DNA of 64,000 bases, from the NCBI GenBank assembly GCA_947000775.1, contig CAMQGK010000552.1, forward strand, positions 2,774,501-2,838,500, in the 5' to 3' direction. This stretch comes from Pterois miles. Taxonomy: Eukaryota > Chordata > Actinopteri > Perciformes > Scorpaenidae. The position numbers and the translations under genes are program-made. The notes under the pieces were generated by a model. The model was not told the origin of the DNA. It was given only the letters and a program-made list of their open reading frames with translations, and did no database searches. Below are positions 25,740 through 37,309 of the stretch, piece by piece. Numbering within the stretch: the stretch's first letter is position 1; every line of letters starts with the position of its first letter.

Positions 25740-25985
25740 CATACTGGAGCCGATCTCAGCTGTCATACGGCGAAGGCGGGGTACACTCTGGACAGGTGGC
25801 CAGTCCATCGCAGGGCGCATACAGACAGACAACCATTCACACTCCCATTCACACCTACAGGCAATTCACCAATTAACCTGCATGTCTTTGTACTGTGGGA
25901 GGAAACCGGAGAACCTGGAGAAAACTCCACACAGAAAGGCCCAAAGCCAAATTCAGGTGACCCCCTTGCTGTGAGGTGACAGTTT
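25740..25985 (+). repeat. teleost interspersed repeat, second copy of the family at 4484-4815
   Basis: It shares, in order, CTGGAGCCGATCTCAGCTGT, GGCGGGGTACACTCTGGACAG, ACCATTCACACTCCCATTC, AATTAACCTGCATGTCTTTG, CTGTGGGAGGAAACCGGAG and CCTTGCTGTGAGGTGACAG. It is shorter than the first copy, with the (ATCC)n head missing and a small internal deletion. Confidence 0.75.
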
Positions 25986-25989
25986 TAAC

Positions 25990-27040
25990 ACTGTGCACCC
26001 TCCATTAGAAACCATATAGGAATAAAAACATAACTAAAATACATTAAATGGCTGTAATATTGTCTGTAATAATGTCTTCTTTGACTAACTGGCTGCTTCG
26101 GTCTATTCGCAGGTCCTGAACCTCTTTCCTTTGGTGTTCCACACACTCGGTATGAGGTCTCACATGGAAACTTTCCAAGAATTACATAAATATATTTAAG
26201 TAATGGCAGTGTGTGGGTGTCCCTGTTTCCTATAGCTTGCTTTTCTCTGCCAAAGCATCCACCAGTCACACAAACACTTTTATTTTTGAGTGTCAATACA
26301 GTCTGTTGTATAATAGTCTGCGGTCTGATCCGGGAAACGGTGATGAGAGCTGTGTAGTTATGAGTAGAGAAAAAAGCTCAAAACCATCGATCTGAAAACA
26401 GTCACTTATCCTGTTTTAAGCGTTAAAGTTCAACAATAAATACAAGCAGCTGTCCAGGGGCTGTTTCATGAAAGAAATGAATCATCATTAATAACGTAAA
26501 TTGTAATGGCACATAATGGCTCAACATTCACTCTGCCATAATCTGTCATCATTTCCTCAACAAATGAACGAGGGCTTCATGTAGCTGCTAGATTTCCCCT
26601 CCCCTTCTTGCTTTATAATTATATTATCTGAAAGTTTTGCATTATTGTCTGTTCTTCAGAAATACAATTATTCTTTTGGACGTGTTCATGAGAAAACATT
26701 ATCTTTAGCAAGGCTTCTGCAGCTGCTGAACAGTGTGGTGACATTCAGGCTGTCATGTTATTAACAGACGCCACAGACCTCTTTCTTTGATGCTCCCGTG
26801 GAGCACTCTTTTTGACATTGTCGAAGCAAAGGTCAAGATTCCACGTGCCGTAAAGCATTCACCTTCGCCACTTGGCTGAGGTCTGCCAAAATTAATTCTT
26901 TGTGTCATCTCTCTATGTGCCAGGTTCATCTTCCCTACAATGGAGCCAAGCAAACATAGGAGAAAAGTGTGTGCCTGAAAGTGTGTGTGTGTGTTTTTAA
27001 AAGACATTGGTGCAACCGTTTTAACAGGGCGACTCTGTTT
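25990..27040. other. intergenic, no gene seen
   Basis: Unique-looking AT-rich DNA without a supported gene. Confidence 0.5.
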
Positions 27041-27049
27041 GAATTAGAC

Positions 27050-27640
27050 GTTCTAACCCCCCGCTTGCTAAATGGATTTCTGAAGTGGCTGTAGTTGGAG
27101 GCTTTCAATCGGATGCAACCTTGAGTCCTTTTTTATGTGAGCTGTGTAGGATTTAAGTGCTGGTATAACATGAGCACGACTGAATGCATGCTCCTCATTT
27201 TTTGAAATTGAAAAATCTCCAAAGGCTCTCCCCATTGTGCAGGCAATTAATGGAATGCTGGCAGCGAGGTTCAGGTGCTTAAAAGTTGTATTTTTTCTCT
27301 CTCTCGCTCTCTTTTTAATGACTAATAAAGGATAATCATCGTGGAAAAAAACATCATAATGCTGTAGGCTTTCTCTTTATGCACAATGATGTATAATGCA
27401 TGCTTTGAAATGAAACGGCAGCGGCCTTCGAACCATTCCATCTCCAAACCTTAGTGTATTTGCTTTGCATGCCACAGTGATGCTTTTGCATAACAATAAT
27501 GATTGTTCCCATTAACAATGTCAGCCTATTAATTTGATCTTTTCATTTTTAAAGTTTGTCCATCAGGCCGCCAAACAATGAGTCCCCCAGTCGCTGTTTG
27601 GTATAAGTGATTAGAAAGTTGGATAATTGCCTCTCTGAAG
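27050..27640. other. unique block with POU:SOX motif, candidate conserved non-coding element
   Basis: No microsatellite or transposon end is visible over about 600 bp. The sequence is dense in ATTA/TAAT cores and SOX-type ATTGTT/AACAAT motifs. It contains TTTTGCATAACAATA (27484-27498), which differs only in its outer bases from the OCT4-SOX2 composite consensus. It lies roughly 6-7 kb beyond the probable 3' end of nr5a2. Confidence 0.35.
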
Positions 27641-27644
27641 AGTA

Positions 27645-28210
27645 GTGCTGTTTCTTTTTAGCCTCCATGTTCTTCCCTGTGAGCCCCCCACCCCCAGTTT
27701 TACCCCTCAAAAACAGATGAATAAACCATTTTATTCATCAATAAAATGTTTTCTTCACTTGGTTTTGGAGATTATTTCCAAATATTTTTAAGACAACCAT
27801 TAATATGTACAGAGTATTTTACATTAGTGTTTGTTTTATATCAGCACTCTGATATCAGATTGAAATAACTGACAAAACTTTGTGTATTCAGATTCATAAT
27901 AAATGCCGTAGTACCAGTAATGAACAATAGTAGCCCAGTCAATGCCTGATGCATACCTGCATGCAAATAGAGTTTTCTCAGCAGTGGCAGAGCTTGTTCT
28001 GGTGCTGTGCTTTTACGTGAAAATATTTAAATACATTTGCGGGAAGGTCTTTTTTATTTTGCTCTTTTTCATTTGATTTATTACTTCATTAAACATTGTA
28101 AACACAAGTTTATAGACTCAATCATTAGTTTCAGTTCTTCTTCAATACAGCATGATGTTCATTTAGTAAATTATGGTCCCATTTAGAGTCAATTAGACCA
28201 AATACATCTA
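27645..28210. other. intergenic, no gene seen
   Basis: AT-rich unique-looking sequence; nothing recognised. Confidence 0.5.
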
Positions 28211-28215
28211 GTGAT

Positions 28216-28640
28216 TAGAGATGTTCTGATACCATTTTTGCCTTACTGGTACAGATCCTGATACCTGACACGGAGTACTGATCCAATGCTAGCATAATTA
28301 AAAATGTATACATTGTCATTATTATTATTTAACAGAAGTTTACGGCTGACCATGTACGTATTTGATATGATTTCTGTCTTTGTTGTATAGTCTGGCTCAG
28401 GTTAAACCCTGTAAAACATGTATAAATACATGGAGAGAATGAATGTACACTTTCTTTTCAGTTTGTTCTTGTTACACAACATAAATTAATGATATGAAAA
28501 AAATATAAAATAATCTGGCTAAATAAGTAGATTTTTTTTCTGGGTTAATAAATTATGGTATCGGATCAGTGTATAGATTAGTGTACTCGCGATACTCGAT
28601 TCCAAATTTTTGTCAGTATCGGACACATTTCCAATACTGC
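28216..28640. mobile_element. hAT-like element of the AGAGATGTTCYGATACC type, degraded
   Basis: The left end TAGAGATGTTCTGATACCAT is followed by GATACCTGACACGGAGTACTG. Near the right end TATGGTATCGGATCAGTG and GTCAGTATCGGACACATTTC form the inverted counterpart. The repeated GATACC/GGTATC motifs are typical of this fish family. The right limit is approximate. Confidence 0.55.
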
Positions 28641-28654
28641 TATCAGCTACACTA

Positions 28655-28912
28655 CAATTTACTACTTTACTTACGACTTTAACCCTTTCAAAGTGTGTTT
28701 TCAGTCCATCAAAGTTAATTGTAACATTTCGGTCATCTAAAAATGTCTTCGGCGTTTGGGTGTACTTAGCTCCGCCCTCTAGTTTCACTTCTGGTTGAAA
28801 CAAAAAACAGGATGGTGACGGCCAAAATGCCAAACTCAAGAACATCAGTCCACCAACCAGTGGGTGACGTGACGGTGATTACGTCCTTCTTATATACAGT
28901 CTATGAGTTCAG
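28655..28912 (+). repeat. teleost interspersed repeat, degraded
   Basis: The stretch CCAACCAGTGGGTGACGTGA, ACGGTGATTACGTCC, then TCTTATATACAGTCTATGAG, preceded by GATGGTGACGGCCAAAATGC, is one I recognise as a dispersed fish repeat. A 25-nt poly(A) run follows at 28917-28941. Confidence 0.5.
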
Positions 28913-29541
28913 CAGTAAAAAAAAAAAAAAAAAAAAAAAAAACTGAATACTGAGGTGAGCATAAAGAAATGTAGCCTACATTCAATGTCATGACGTAAGA
29001 TGACACAACACACAAAGGCATGCAGAATCGGGTTCTTTGTGTCAACATTTGTCTTGGTCGTTTGAAAATAAATTTAAAATAAGGAAGAATTAAGATTGCA
29101 TTTACAAGAAATTATGTTCAAATGTTAAAATCTATTATAAAGTCACAGATTGATTGGTGTGATAGGCTCCACCGTGTGGCGCTTGGCGGGCGGGTATTCA
29201 TTTTATTTAGACTGCTTATGCTCTTCTCAGGCCTGTTGAGCCTCCGGTCCTGCCTGACACTGGACTGAAAACCAAACTGGCCTATTCCAGCGTTCACTTG
29301 CACCATTTCTTGCAATCTTGGAGCAGTTCCAAAAGCTTTTGTTTTTTTTCTTGTGCCCTCAATCTCTTTGTCTTTGACTGCGCTTTGACAATGCAGGGAA
29401 ACATACAAGCGCATCTCGGTAAACACGAGTGATGTGGTTCCAGAGTTTAAAAGCTTCACATAACACTGGCAGACACGACTTGGGGCTGTTTGTGTGACGG
29501 AAAGGAGAACTTGTGTAGAAACTGACAGTACTGCATCTCTA

Positions 29542-29544
<3 letters not shown>

Positions 29545-29572
<28 letters not shown>
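29545..29572. repeat. (TG)n(GA)n microsatellite
   Basis: Short TG run passing into GA, repeated more weakly just downstream. Confidence 0.85.
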
Positions 29573-29574
<2 letters not shown>

Positions 29575-29599
29575 AACTGTGTGTGTGTGTTGCTTTTGG

Positions 29600-31120
29600 C
29601 GAGTTATTCATTTGTGTTTTTTTTTTTTTTTCTTTTTTCTTGCGCTCTCTGTGGTTATCTTTTGAGTTGGTCGGTTTGGAGCTGATGTCCACCTTCGGGG
29701 ATGCGCATAGCATGCATTTCTGAGTATTTTCACCTGAGGCGGCACTTGTTAGAGTCTGTGGATAAATGTATATACATTATTTATACAAATTCAGGGCGAG
29801 TGAAAGCAGGTTTAACACATTTACAGACAGGAGGCCAGGCACTGCAAGACAAGCTCCAAGTGAGGATTGCAATGCTGCGCGCCGGGGATCGAGCTGGCCT
29901 CTCGCCCGGCTGTGACCGGCATCCTTAATGCTGCACGAGAACACTATCATCAACACCTCAGCAGCCCAGTAATCCCTCGCATCATTTGCTTCATGGAGAG
30001 AAAATGGATAGATTGTCAAAAGTTTGGTTGGTTTTTACATTTACAGGAAACATTTATGAACCTGTTGGTTATTATTGATGGATTTTGGTTTTCTAAAGAT
30101 CCTGAAAATGTTTTTACACAAAAACAATTCTGCAGACTTTTACAACCTCACTATTATTACACTAATCGAATAAGAAACCTTTTAAAACATTGTTTATTTC
30201 GGAAGTGCAAAATGAACATTTTAGCCTCAACATGGATATTAAACAAAATATTAAAAGGAATAAATGTTTCTAATGGAGAGAAAGATAGGTACGGGTTGGA
30301 TCATTCAGAGGAATATGGTTATGCGGCGTCGGACGTCAGTCTAGTTTGACGTCATGTCTTGTGTCATCTAAAACAAAGAAAATAATGAAAATTATTCTTC
30401 ATTTATTAGCGAATGTTTGTGTTTTGTTTTTTTTTTTCCACAAAACTACTTGTTAAAAAAGTGAAGGTTTTTACAGTAGATCATTCATTGACCCCATGCC
30501 AGAAATCACTTTGTTATAGCAGATGTACTGCGTCAATACATAATGGGATTTATGCTGTTGAGGGATGATAGCATGACTGGAGTCAGAAGTTGAAAAGAGC
30601 TGCCTTTTTAAATTTTAATTGATTCCTTGTTTGAAAATAACTTAAGACTGAAGACCTCAGTTCAGGTTAATGCACTCACTCAACAATAAGGGAGGGTTTG
30701 ATTTTAAAACAATATATATAATTGGAAATATTTTGCTATTTAAAAAATTTACTCTATTTATATGGTCTAACTGAGATTGATAGCAAGACTGAAACAAATG
30801 ATTCCCATGAAAACACGAGAGTAAAGGCCAATGTCATATACAGCAAGACAGACTTTATTCTACTGAAACACTGATCAGATAGAAAATATCCCACTGAATC
30901 ATGAGGAAATGTAAAGCAAGGTAACATGAAAAACAGGACTATGTTTAAAGACATGCGGTATACGTGTCCCTTTTTTTTTTTTTAAGTGGATCATTAAAAC
31001 CTCTAAAGACATGGTATCTACAAATATTGTATACTGCACTTTCCCCTAATACGAAGTAGAAAATGTCGTCCAGCGGCGCAGGAATGACTTTTGAAGTAAG
31101 GGGGAGATCTTTGGATGACG
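29600..31120. other. intergenic, no supported gene
   Basis: This contains the longest frame of the window, 160 codons at 29867-30349 on the plus strand. I recognise no domain in it, its composition drifts from GC-rich to AT-rich, and there is no family resemblance, so it is not called as a gene. A perfect TGACGTCA palindrome sits at 30347-30354. Confidence 0.5.
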
Positions 31121-31125
31121 TAAGA

Positions 31126-31400
31126 CAGGGTTTCCCACAGAATTTTGAGAGACCGGTGTGGTGCTCCCCGGGAAGAAAATTTTGAACATATTAAAGTTAA
31201 ATGCATTAATCTGGAGCACTTTGAGAGCAAAATTCAGAGTCTCAAGGAAACAATTTAATCATAAAGGTTGTATAATTATGAATGCTGATGACAAAGAGTC
31301 AAACGGAGACGGGGTACCGACATCACCACAGAGCCTTCGCACTGAGGACAGTGCATCCCGGTTTACAGTCGCGCCGGGAATCCCGGGAGGAGGGATGCTG
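31126..31400 (+). mobile_element. hAT-like terminal fragment (CAGGGTTTCCC type)
   Basis: CAGGGTTTCCCACAGAATTT is an end motif common among hAT-type elements in fish. A related inverted end, CACAGTGGGAAACACTG, occurs at about 49735-49751. The 3' limit here is not visible. Confidence 0.4.
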
Positions 31401-32076
31401 TAAAACTCACGGTCAGGCCTTTCCAAACAGACCTAGAGTAGGTAGTGTAAAAATATTTTTTGGCTCATAGTGAAACTGTGGTGGACTGGATGTCAGATCG
31501 CTGTGATTTCATTTCAATTAGACACAATGGTTAATTATGGCTGGATAAAGATCTACAGCACACTCCGCTCCACCGAATGCAAAATAGATATATTATTCAG
31601 TGTGTTTTTATTAGGCACCAACCTTGTGTACGCACGTATGTTCAAAAAATATATACAAGAAGCGTTGGTTCAGTTCAGGCTGTGGTTATGGAGCTATGCA
31701 GATGGCTGCTACTTCCGGTGCCCATATCTCTGTCATCTCCCAAAATCTACCGGTGTATTGCATGACCTCAGCTTTGTGTTATTACAGTGCAAATAAATAT
31801 TGTTTTCCAAATGACCTGACACACTCACCTCTACGTCTCCCATCCAGGAGCCTCCTCCCTCAGAGGCGGACGCCTTGCCGGCTGGTTGTAGTCTTCATGT
31901 TCCCATGGAGCTGGAGTTCACAGCTTCCTGTTTCCCTCGCAGCCCAGCGCCTCAGAAAAGCTATGGCCTTGTCTGCGTCGACTGACCCGACCGGTGAACG
32001 GTGATTGTAGTTTCATATTGTGAGTGGGTGAAGTGTTTTCTTTGTATCGTAGCTCCTTTAACTCTTCGGTTTTCCG

Positions 32077-32285
32077 TAGGGCTGTCCTCGACCAAAGAAA
32101 TTCTTGGTTGACTACGATTTTGTGAACTAATCAACAGATCTGTCAGACCGAGTTTCTCCACAAAGGATCATACAAAAGTGCCGCTTTAAATCTGTGTGTT
32201 TACCAGAGATGTGCTCAGACGTTTCTTGGAAATAAGTCATTCAGCATGAAAAAAAAAAAAACCAGACTAATCGACTAAATAAATC
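32077..32285 (+). mobile_element. hAT-like MITE fragment (TAGGGCTGTCCTCGACC type)
   Basis: The end motif TAGGGCTGTCCTCGACCAAA and the later CAGACTAATCGACTAAATAA belong to a family with GACTAA/TTAGTC inverted motifs. No right terminal repeat is preserved. Confidence 0.45.
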
Positions 32286-32289
32286 TTAA

Positions 32290-33800
32290 TTCTCACCTAT
32301 GATCATTGTAGAGACGGATGAATATTTGGTACATCCATGTTTCATAGTGTTGCATAGCTTCATACTGGTTGTAAGTATTTTCAGTGATCTAGGACTCATT
32401 CTGCCTTTAGCAGTGCCTTTATTTTAATGTAAGCTAAATGCCTCAATCCTGATTTTAATCTAAACTTTTCTAAAATTTCACAAAGTTTTTTGCATTTGGG
32501 ATGTTTGTATGTTTTTCATCGTGTATTCTGTTTCATGGCTTTGTGAAAGCGTTATGTGTATATTGTCCACTAAAGTGTGTAACGGAGTGTATTTTTGACC
32601 ATTTAGAGTGAGATTTGATACACTTTTATCGCATCCTCCTTTCTTTCCCCTGGTTTTTCTGTCACTCTGTTGCCAAACTATCAAATGAAGGCCAAAATGT
32701 CATGAAAAAAAAAAATAATATGAAGCAGAACAGGTGAGTTATATTGCACAACATCTCATCTGATGAGGACTGTGTCAAGTGTTAGTGTGCGCAGGAAGGG
32801 AGAATCTGGTGTTATAAGCATAATTATTTATTGAAATATGAGGAAAAATTCAATTAGCCTCAGAGAGACTCTCCCCAGGACGGGGGCAGTGATAGGGGCA
32901 GTCAGGATGTCAGCAGGAGAAGCAAAAGTCAGACAAAGCGGGAAGGAAATAGCATTTTGATCCATCGTGTATCCGTGTGTTGACAGCGTACATGAGCATG
33001 TGAATGCACAAAGAGAGTCGTCCGTGTTGAGGCATTTATCCAGCGTACAAGTCTGTCTCAACCGTTGCTCTTACAGCTGCAGAATGTCAGACCATTCCCT
33101 TTAACCGCTGACAGCTGAAGTGACAGAAAACTTTCACTAAACTTCATCTCAAAACAAGCTCCTGTTGGGGACTTCTGCACTAAGTCATGCACTATTAATG
33201 TGCATGGCTGTATCGCCTGCATGTGGTATCACCTGTATGTTACAGGAAGTCCAAGGTAGCTGCAGAACCTAAACACAGAAATTTGAGAAAAGTGGGTGTT
33301 AAAAGATTGTCTGATCAATAGACACAATTAATGAGGGTGGGACCAGGAACTGCTTCATGACATGGGATTTTTAAGTGAATTTTCTGTACATTAAACATGC
33401 CATTGAAAGACTTTTCATCGTTCTATGACTTAATTGACAAAATGTTGAAACAAATAAACACCACAGGTTGTTGTGGGAGGCAAGTGTTGGGACATGAAAA
33501 AAACTGTAACAACAACTACAGTAAATGTTTTTTAAAGAAAAAAAGCCAGTTTTGTTCATTTTTGGACACAATACTAGAAGTCACAGCTCACAGGCAGAAA
33601 GATGCAGTCTTTGGTATAAGAGCACACTGGAAAGAACAATGCTGCAGGTTGAAAAGAAAAAGTGATGTAGCACAAATGCCTTTCACACCTACTCCCTTAA
33701 ATACAATACTCTTTTCAACTTGCATAAACATTTAAAAACATTGTGTTATTTTTTCTTTTTGAAAGCCCATTATTTTTTTGCTCCAGACCTGCATCACTGA
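32290..33800. other. intergenic DNA just beyond the probable nr5a2 poly(A) site
   Basis: Unique-looking sequence. Some of it could be transcribed if nr5a2 uses a still more distal poly(A) site. No gene is seen. Confidence 0.45.
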
Positions 33801-33825
33801 ACTAGTTATGGAAGCAAAACAAAGA

Positions 33826-35553
33826 ACATGCTACAGTAAACAAATTTATTCTGGCGCGGACACCTCACGTCATGTAACACAAAGATGGAAACCCAGAGAC
33901 GCAATAAATTATCTTCATTATTAAGCGTAACCAGTGACATACTGTACATCAACAAAAAAAAGAAAGGTAAAAGCACTGTAAATAAAAAAAAGGGAAAAAC
34001 TACAAAAAAAGGTTGAAAGTGAAACGGAAACCTAATACAGCAACGCTTAAGAAACAAACGTTTGAATGCCAGCAGACACAGAAAGAAATTAATATTTTAA
34101 GTGTGATTCCTTTTTGATTTTAGTGTCTCACGACATAATTTAAGTACTGCTCAAAACAAATAAAAAACACTGTACACACACCAAAGAAAGCAACCAGAGG
34201 GATCTCTTTTTTTTTTTCATTTCGTTGATTTCATTTTTAGGAAATCATTGCTTTGCAATTTATGCTTCATCACAGTTCTCTCCCATATGACCACATGAAT
34301 GTAAACACCTGTTGAATTATTCTTTTTTTTAAATTTTTTACAACATTAATACTTTATATATATATTTGTACATATTTTCATTCACATCTGCACGGTTAGC
34401 TAGCATGGTAATGAAATAAGGCAAGACTCACATAACTGTGACATCACAAATCTTTTTTTTTTCTCCTATAATACTGATTATTAAGGGGTTTTTTGTAATT
34501 TCCTTCTTCTGTTCTGCAGCAAGCTTTGGTCTTTCCGGACAAAGGCAGGGTCGATCCTTCTCCATCTCCAGAATCACACTTTGTTTTGTTCCAGTTGTAA
34601 TGAAATAATAATAAAAAAGGAGGGTGATTTTTTTTTTTTTTTTTCTTTTTTTTGCATGAAAAAGGGCTATAAATACAATTGTTTCAGCTGACATTATTAA
34701 TTGAATTTATTTAACACTGGTCTTTCTGAGGTACATAGTTTAAGATGATTCAGAGGGGTGGAATAAGAAAGGGGAACCACAAGGTGACCATGAGGAGCAA
34801 ATGACTTCCATTTCATGAAAAAAAGACATTTATTTTTCTTCTTATCGGCCTATTTATCATTTTGTTCATTAAAGAATGTTCCTCTTTTTATTTTTTTTCT
34901 CTTCTGAGTCAGGTCAAGCTGCCGTGGTGGGCATCTTATGTGAGTTCAAAAAACAGATGTGACGGTGGGTACGAATCTCTGGCCTGGTTGTCCGTTTGTC
35001 TTTACAGTACCAACGACGAAATGCAAAATAAGCAACCTCTCTAGTCACAAAGCAGTCTGAAAGATGGCCGGTGTTATGCAGCCTCCTTTCTCAGCACACA
35101 AAGCCTCGCTCAGTGTCACCAGTGCTGAAACACTCGAGGTTTGTTAATTCTTTAAGTTGCAGCCTGCCAGTCTTGACGATTCAATCCCAACACGTGCCAA
35201 ACGTTTGTTTCAAGTGTTTTTCATTTTTCCTGTCAATATTGTCTTTGTCTGTGTGATTGTTGAGGAGATGCGGCTCTTCTTTTTTTTCTTTTTTGTAGAA
35301 TAAAGGGATCCATATGCTGTTTGGGTGTGGACATTATCTGTCTCTATCTGTGTCCAAATCTGTCCTCCAAGCTGTAACTTGAAGATCAAAATGAGCTCAA
35401 TATAAACAACGGTTGTTAACACTTTCTGTTCTCCGTCCTCCAGGTCATCACTCAGTCAAGCTGGAGGTTCAAGTTATTTGGAGTTTTTTCGGTGCTGCAG
35501 CGAAACTCTCAGGATGTCTGCACCGCTGCATTATGGGTAGCGCAGTTCCTGTC
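33826..35553 (-). other. nr5a2: probable nr5a2 3' UTR
   Basis: Directly downstream of the nr5a2 stop codon, the minus strand continues as unique AT-rich sequence with U-rich runs and no obvious transposon structure. AATAAA signals on the minus strand occur at 34887-34892, 34829-34834, 34706-34711 and 33845-33850. The furthest gives a UTR of about 1.7 kb and has the best downstream context. The extent is inferred from signals, not from transcripts. Confidence 0.6.
33845..33850 (-). terminator. nr5a2: candidate distal poly(A) signal of nr5a2 (AATAAA)
   Basis: The minus strand reads CAGAATAAATTTG here. A T/G-rich stretch (TGTTCTTTGTTTTGC) follows about 20-30 nt further on, the arrangement expected of a cleavage and polyadenylation site. 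Three nearer AATAAA hexamers could give shorter transcripts. Confidence 0.5.
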
Positions 35554-35801
35554 CTAAGCTCTCTTGGCGTGAAGCATTTCGATGAGCAGGTTGTTGCAGG
35601 GCACGTCGCCGTTCAGGTGTTTGTAGTAAAGGTATTCTTCGGCCTGCAGGCTGATGGCTCGGATCTCCGGCAGCCGGAGGAGCAGCTGGCCGAACTTGTC
35701 CGTCTGCTGTGGGTAGTTGCACATGACGTAGTCCAGCAGCGCCGCGTTGACCTGCTCCTGCACGCTTTCTACCAGGTGGAAGTTCTCCAGGTTCTTCACA
35801 T
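35554..35801 (-). CDS. nr5a2: nr5a2 (LRH-1) last coding exon: C-terminal ligand-binding domain and AF-2 helix
   Basis: Read on the minus strand, this exon starts after a clean acceptor (pyrimidine-rich tract ending CTCCTGTAG). Its first two bases, AT, complete an Asp codon begun by the G that ends the exon at 62198. It then encodes 81 residues and a TAG stop at 35554-35556. The residues match helices 9-12 of an NR5A-family nuclear receptor: a VKNLENF start, a QEQVNAALLDY helix, the LLLRLPEIRAIS stretch, the EEYLYYKHLNGD segment, and the AF-2 helix LLIEML followed by HAKRA at the C-terminus. The HAKRA ending is that of NR5A2; NR5A1 (SF-1) ends differently. NR5A2 is a nuclear, monomer-binding transcription factor that recognises extended AGGTCA half-sites and binds phospholipids. 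Counting back from the C-terminus in human numbering, the phospholipid headgroup contacts Tyr516 and Lys520 are present, while human Tyr528 is Cys here. A teleost-specific NR5A paralogue is the only serious alternative. Confidence 0.96.
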
Positions 35802-35949
35802 CTACAGGAGCAAGCGAAAAAAGAGGTTAGAGAAGATGACACTACTGCAATCTCCGTGAATGATGTAGAGAAATTTAAGAGCAGAGCAAAGAAAAATAAT
35901 AATTCTACAGCCTAAACATAGACTGATATGGACAGGGCGGACAGGGCAG

Positions 35950-36577
35950 GAAATGTACTTTAGACCCCTAAAAGAAAGGCTCACCTAAAGAAAATCAATA
36001 TCAGTTTAAGTGTACTGAAGTTACCATGCCATCAGACAGCTATAAAGTCTATGGAGAACTGAAGCTGTTATCTGTACTCTCGCCAAAGCAAACAGACAAA
36101 ATTTTACCTCGCAGAACACAGGAGTTGCTGGTCAATTACAGCCTCAGTTGCTTAATTTGTTTGTGTTATTGTGCAACTTTGGATATTTTGAATTCACTAA
36201 AGTGGGTGGCTTTCCTCTGATTTCCTCCCACAGTCTAAAGACATGCAGTTTAGGACAATTGTTGACTCTATGTGTCAGCCATGTGATAGTCTGGTGACCT
36301 GTCCAGCTGACCTTCACCTGGGCCAACCTTCAGCCACCCCCCCAACCCTAAACAGGATAAGGATAAATATATTTAGTATATACAGTATATATTTATATAT
36401 TAGGTGAGCATTTCTTTTAGGTGGCTAAAATACATTTTGCTGCTGGCCCCGTCTACAGCAGGCCATGGCTTTGCTCCTGTGCGGTAACTCCTGTCTGCTT
36501 CTCCAAACTGGGGGTGTGGTAACTATGGATAAACATCTCATACAACCCCACTTCAAAACACCCGAACTATCCCTTTA
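35950..36577. repeat. teleost interspersed element in the intron, close to the last exon
   Basis: The right end CACCCGAACTATCCCTTTAA is the usual end of a common fish non-autonomous element. The left half includes CAGCTATAAAGTCTATGGAG and TTTACCTCGCAGAACACAGG. A second repeat (36195-36365) is embedded in its middle. The left boundary is approximate, about 150 bp from the splice acceptor. Confidence 0.5.
36195..36365 (-). repeat. repeat related to the 4484/25740 family, inverse orientation, diverged
   Basis: Read on the minus strand it gives TCAGCTGGACAGGTCACCAG, then AAACTGCATGTCTTTAGACT and GTGGGAGGAAATCAGAGG, matching the landmarks of the two plus-strand copies but more diverged. Confidence 0.6.
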
Positions 36578-36599
36578 ATGTTTCATGTTAACTCTGAGG

Positions 36600-37255
36600 T
36601 CTTCATGGCTGCTTATGGCATGGATGAATGGGTCATCCGGTTCATATTTCAATGTTTTGGTTTTTTTTTACTGTAAAGAAAATGCACCACATGACGAAAT
36701 ATACCTCATTTTTCCCCCTGTGTCGTCTCTTGAGACAGCAATGTAGAGGGAATCAGGTAAAGGCAAAAAAATATAAAAAAAGACGGTCCTCCTCCTGGGA
36801 GATTCATTCCCCAGGAGTCAATGAATTATGTAGGGCAGAGTTACAGTCATATTAGCGCCACAGCTGCTCCTTAACCTGACGTCTGCACCATCCTTTTATA
36901 TCATAACAAAACAGAATGTGTCGTAATTATTAGTGAGACAATAAGGTATTTTTTTAAAGCATCAATCTTGTGGAAAACTGTTATCATTTATAATAGAAAT
37001 GCAGGAGTTCATCTTGATGGGAAGCCTTTTTTCCCGACTCATTCCTTGTGCAAAATACATTCTGCATCTTTCCAAAAATCATACCTTTCCACTCAGCTAT
37101 AAGCACTTTTCCTTGACAATAATAAGCTCACTGGGGGGTTTGAGCAGATAATTGCAAGACAAGACAAAAATTTGCTAAGTGGATAATGGTGGACCAGAGC
37201 GATGTGTGTACTTGTCATGAAGCGCAGGGCTGCAGAATATCTAATCAGGTAGTAG
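36600..37255. other. intronic, no exon seen
   Basis: Unique AT-rich DNA. The 36850-37090 part is free of repeat signatures and could be conserved sequence. Confidence 0.45.

Positions 37256-37258
<3 letters not shown>

Positions 37259-37305
<47 letters not shown>
37259..37305. repeat. (TG)n(GA)n microsatellite
   Basis: About 19 TG units followed by 5 GA units. Confidence 0.95.
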
Positions 37306-37309
37306 TCTT

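Noticed and set aside
29867..30349. 160-codon plus-strand frame, the longest in the window
   Set aside because: No recognisable domain, shifting base composition, no splice context. A chance frame of this length is plausible in 64 kb read in six frames.
35413..35859. 148-codon plus-strand frame opposite the nr5a2 last exon
   Set aside because: It is the antisense shadow of a conserved exon. Its length comes from constraint on the other strand and it resembles no protein.
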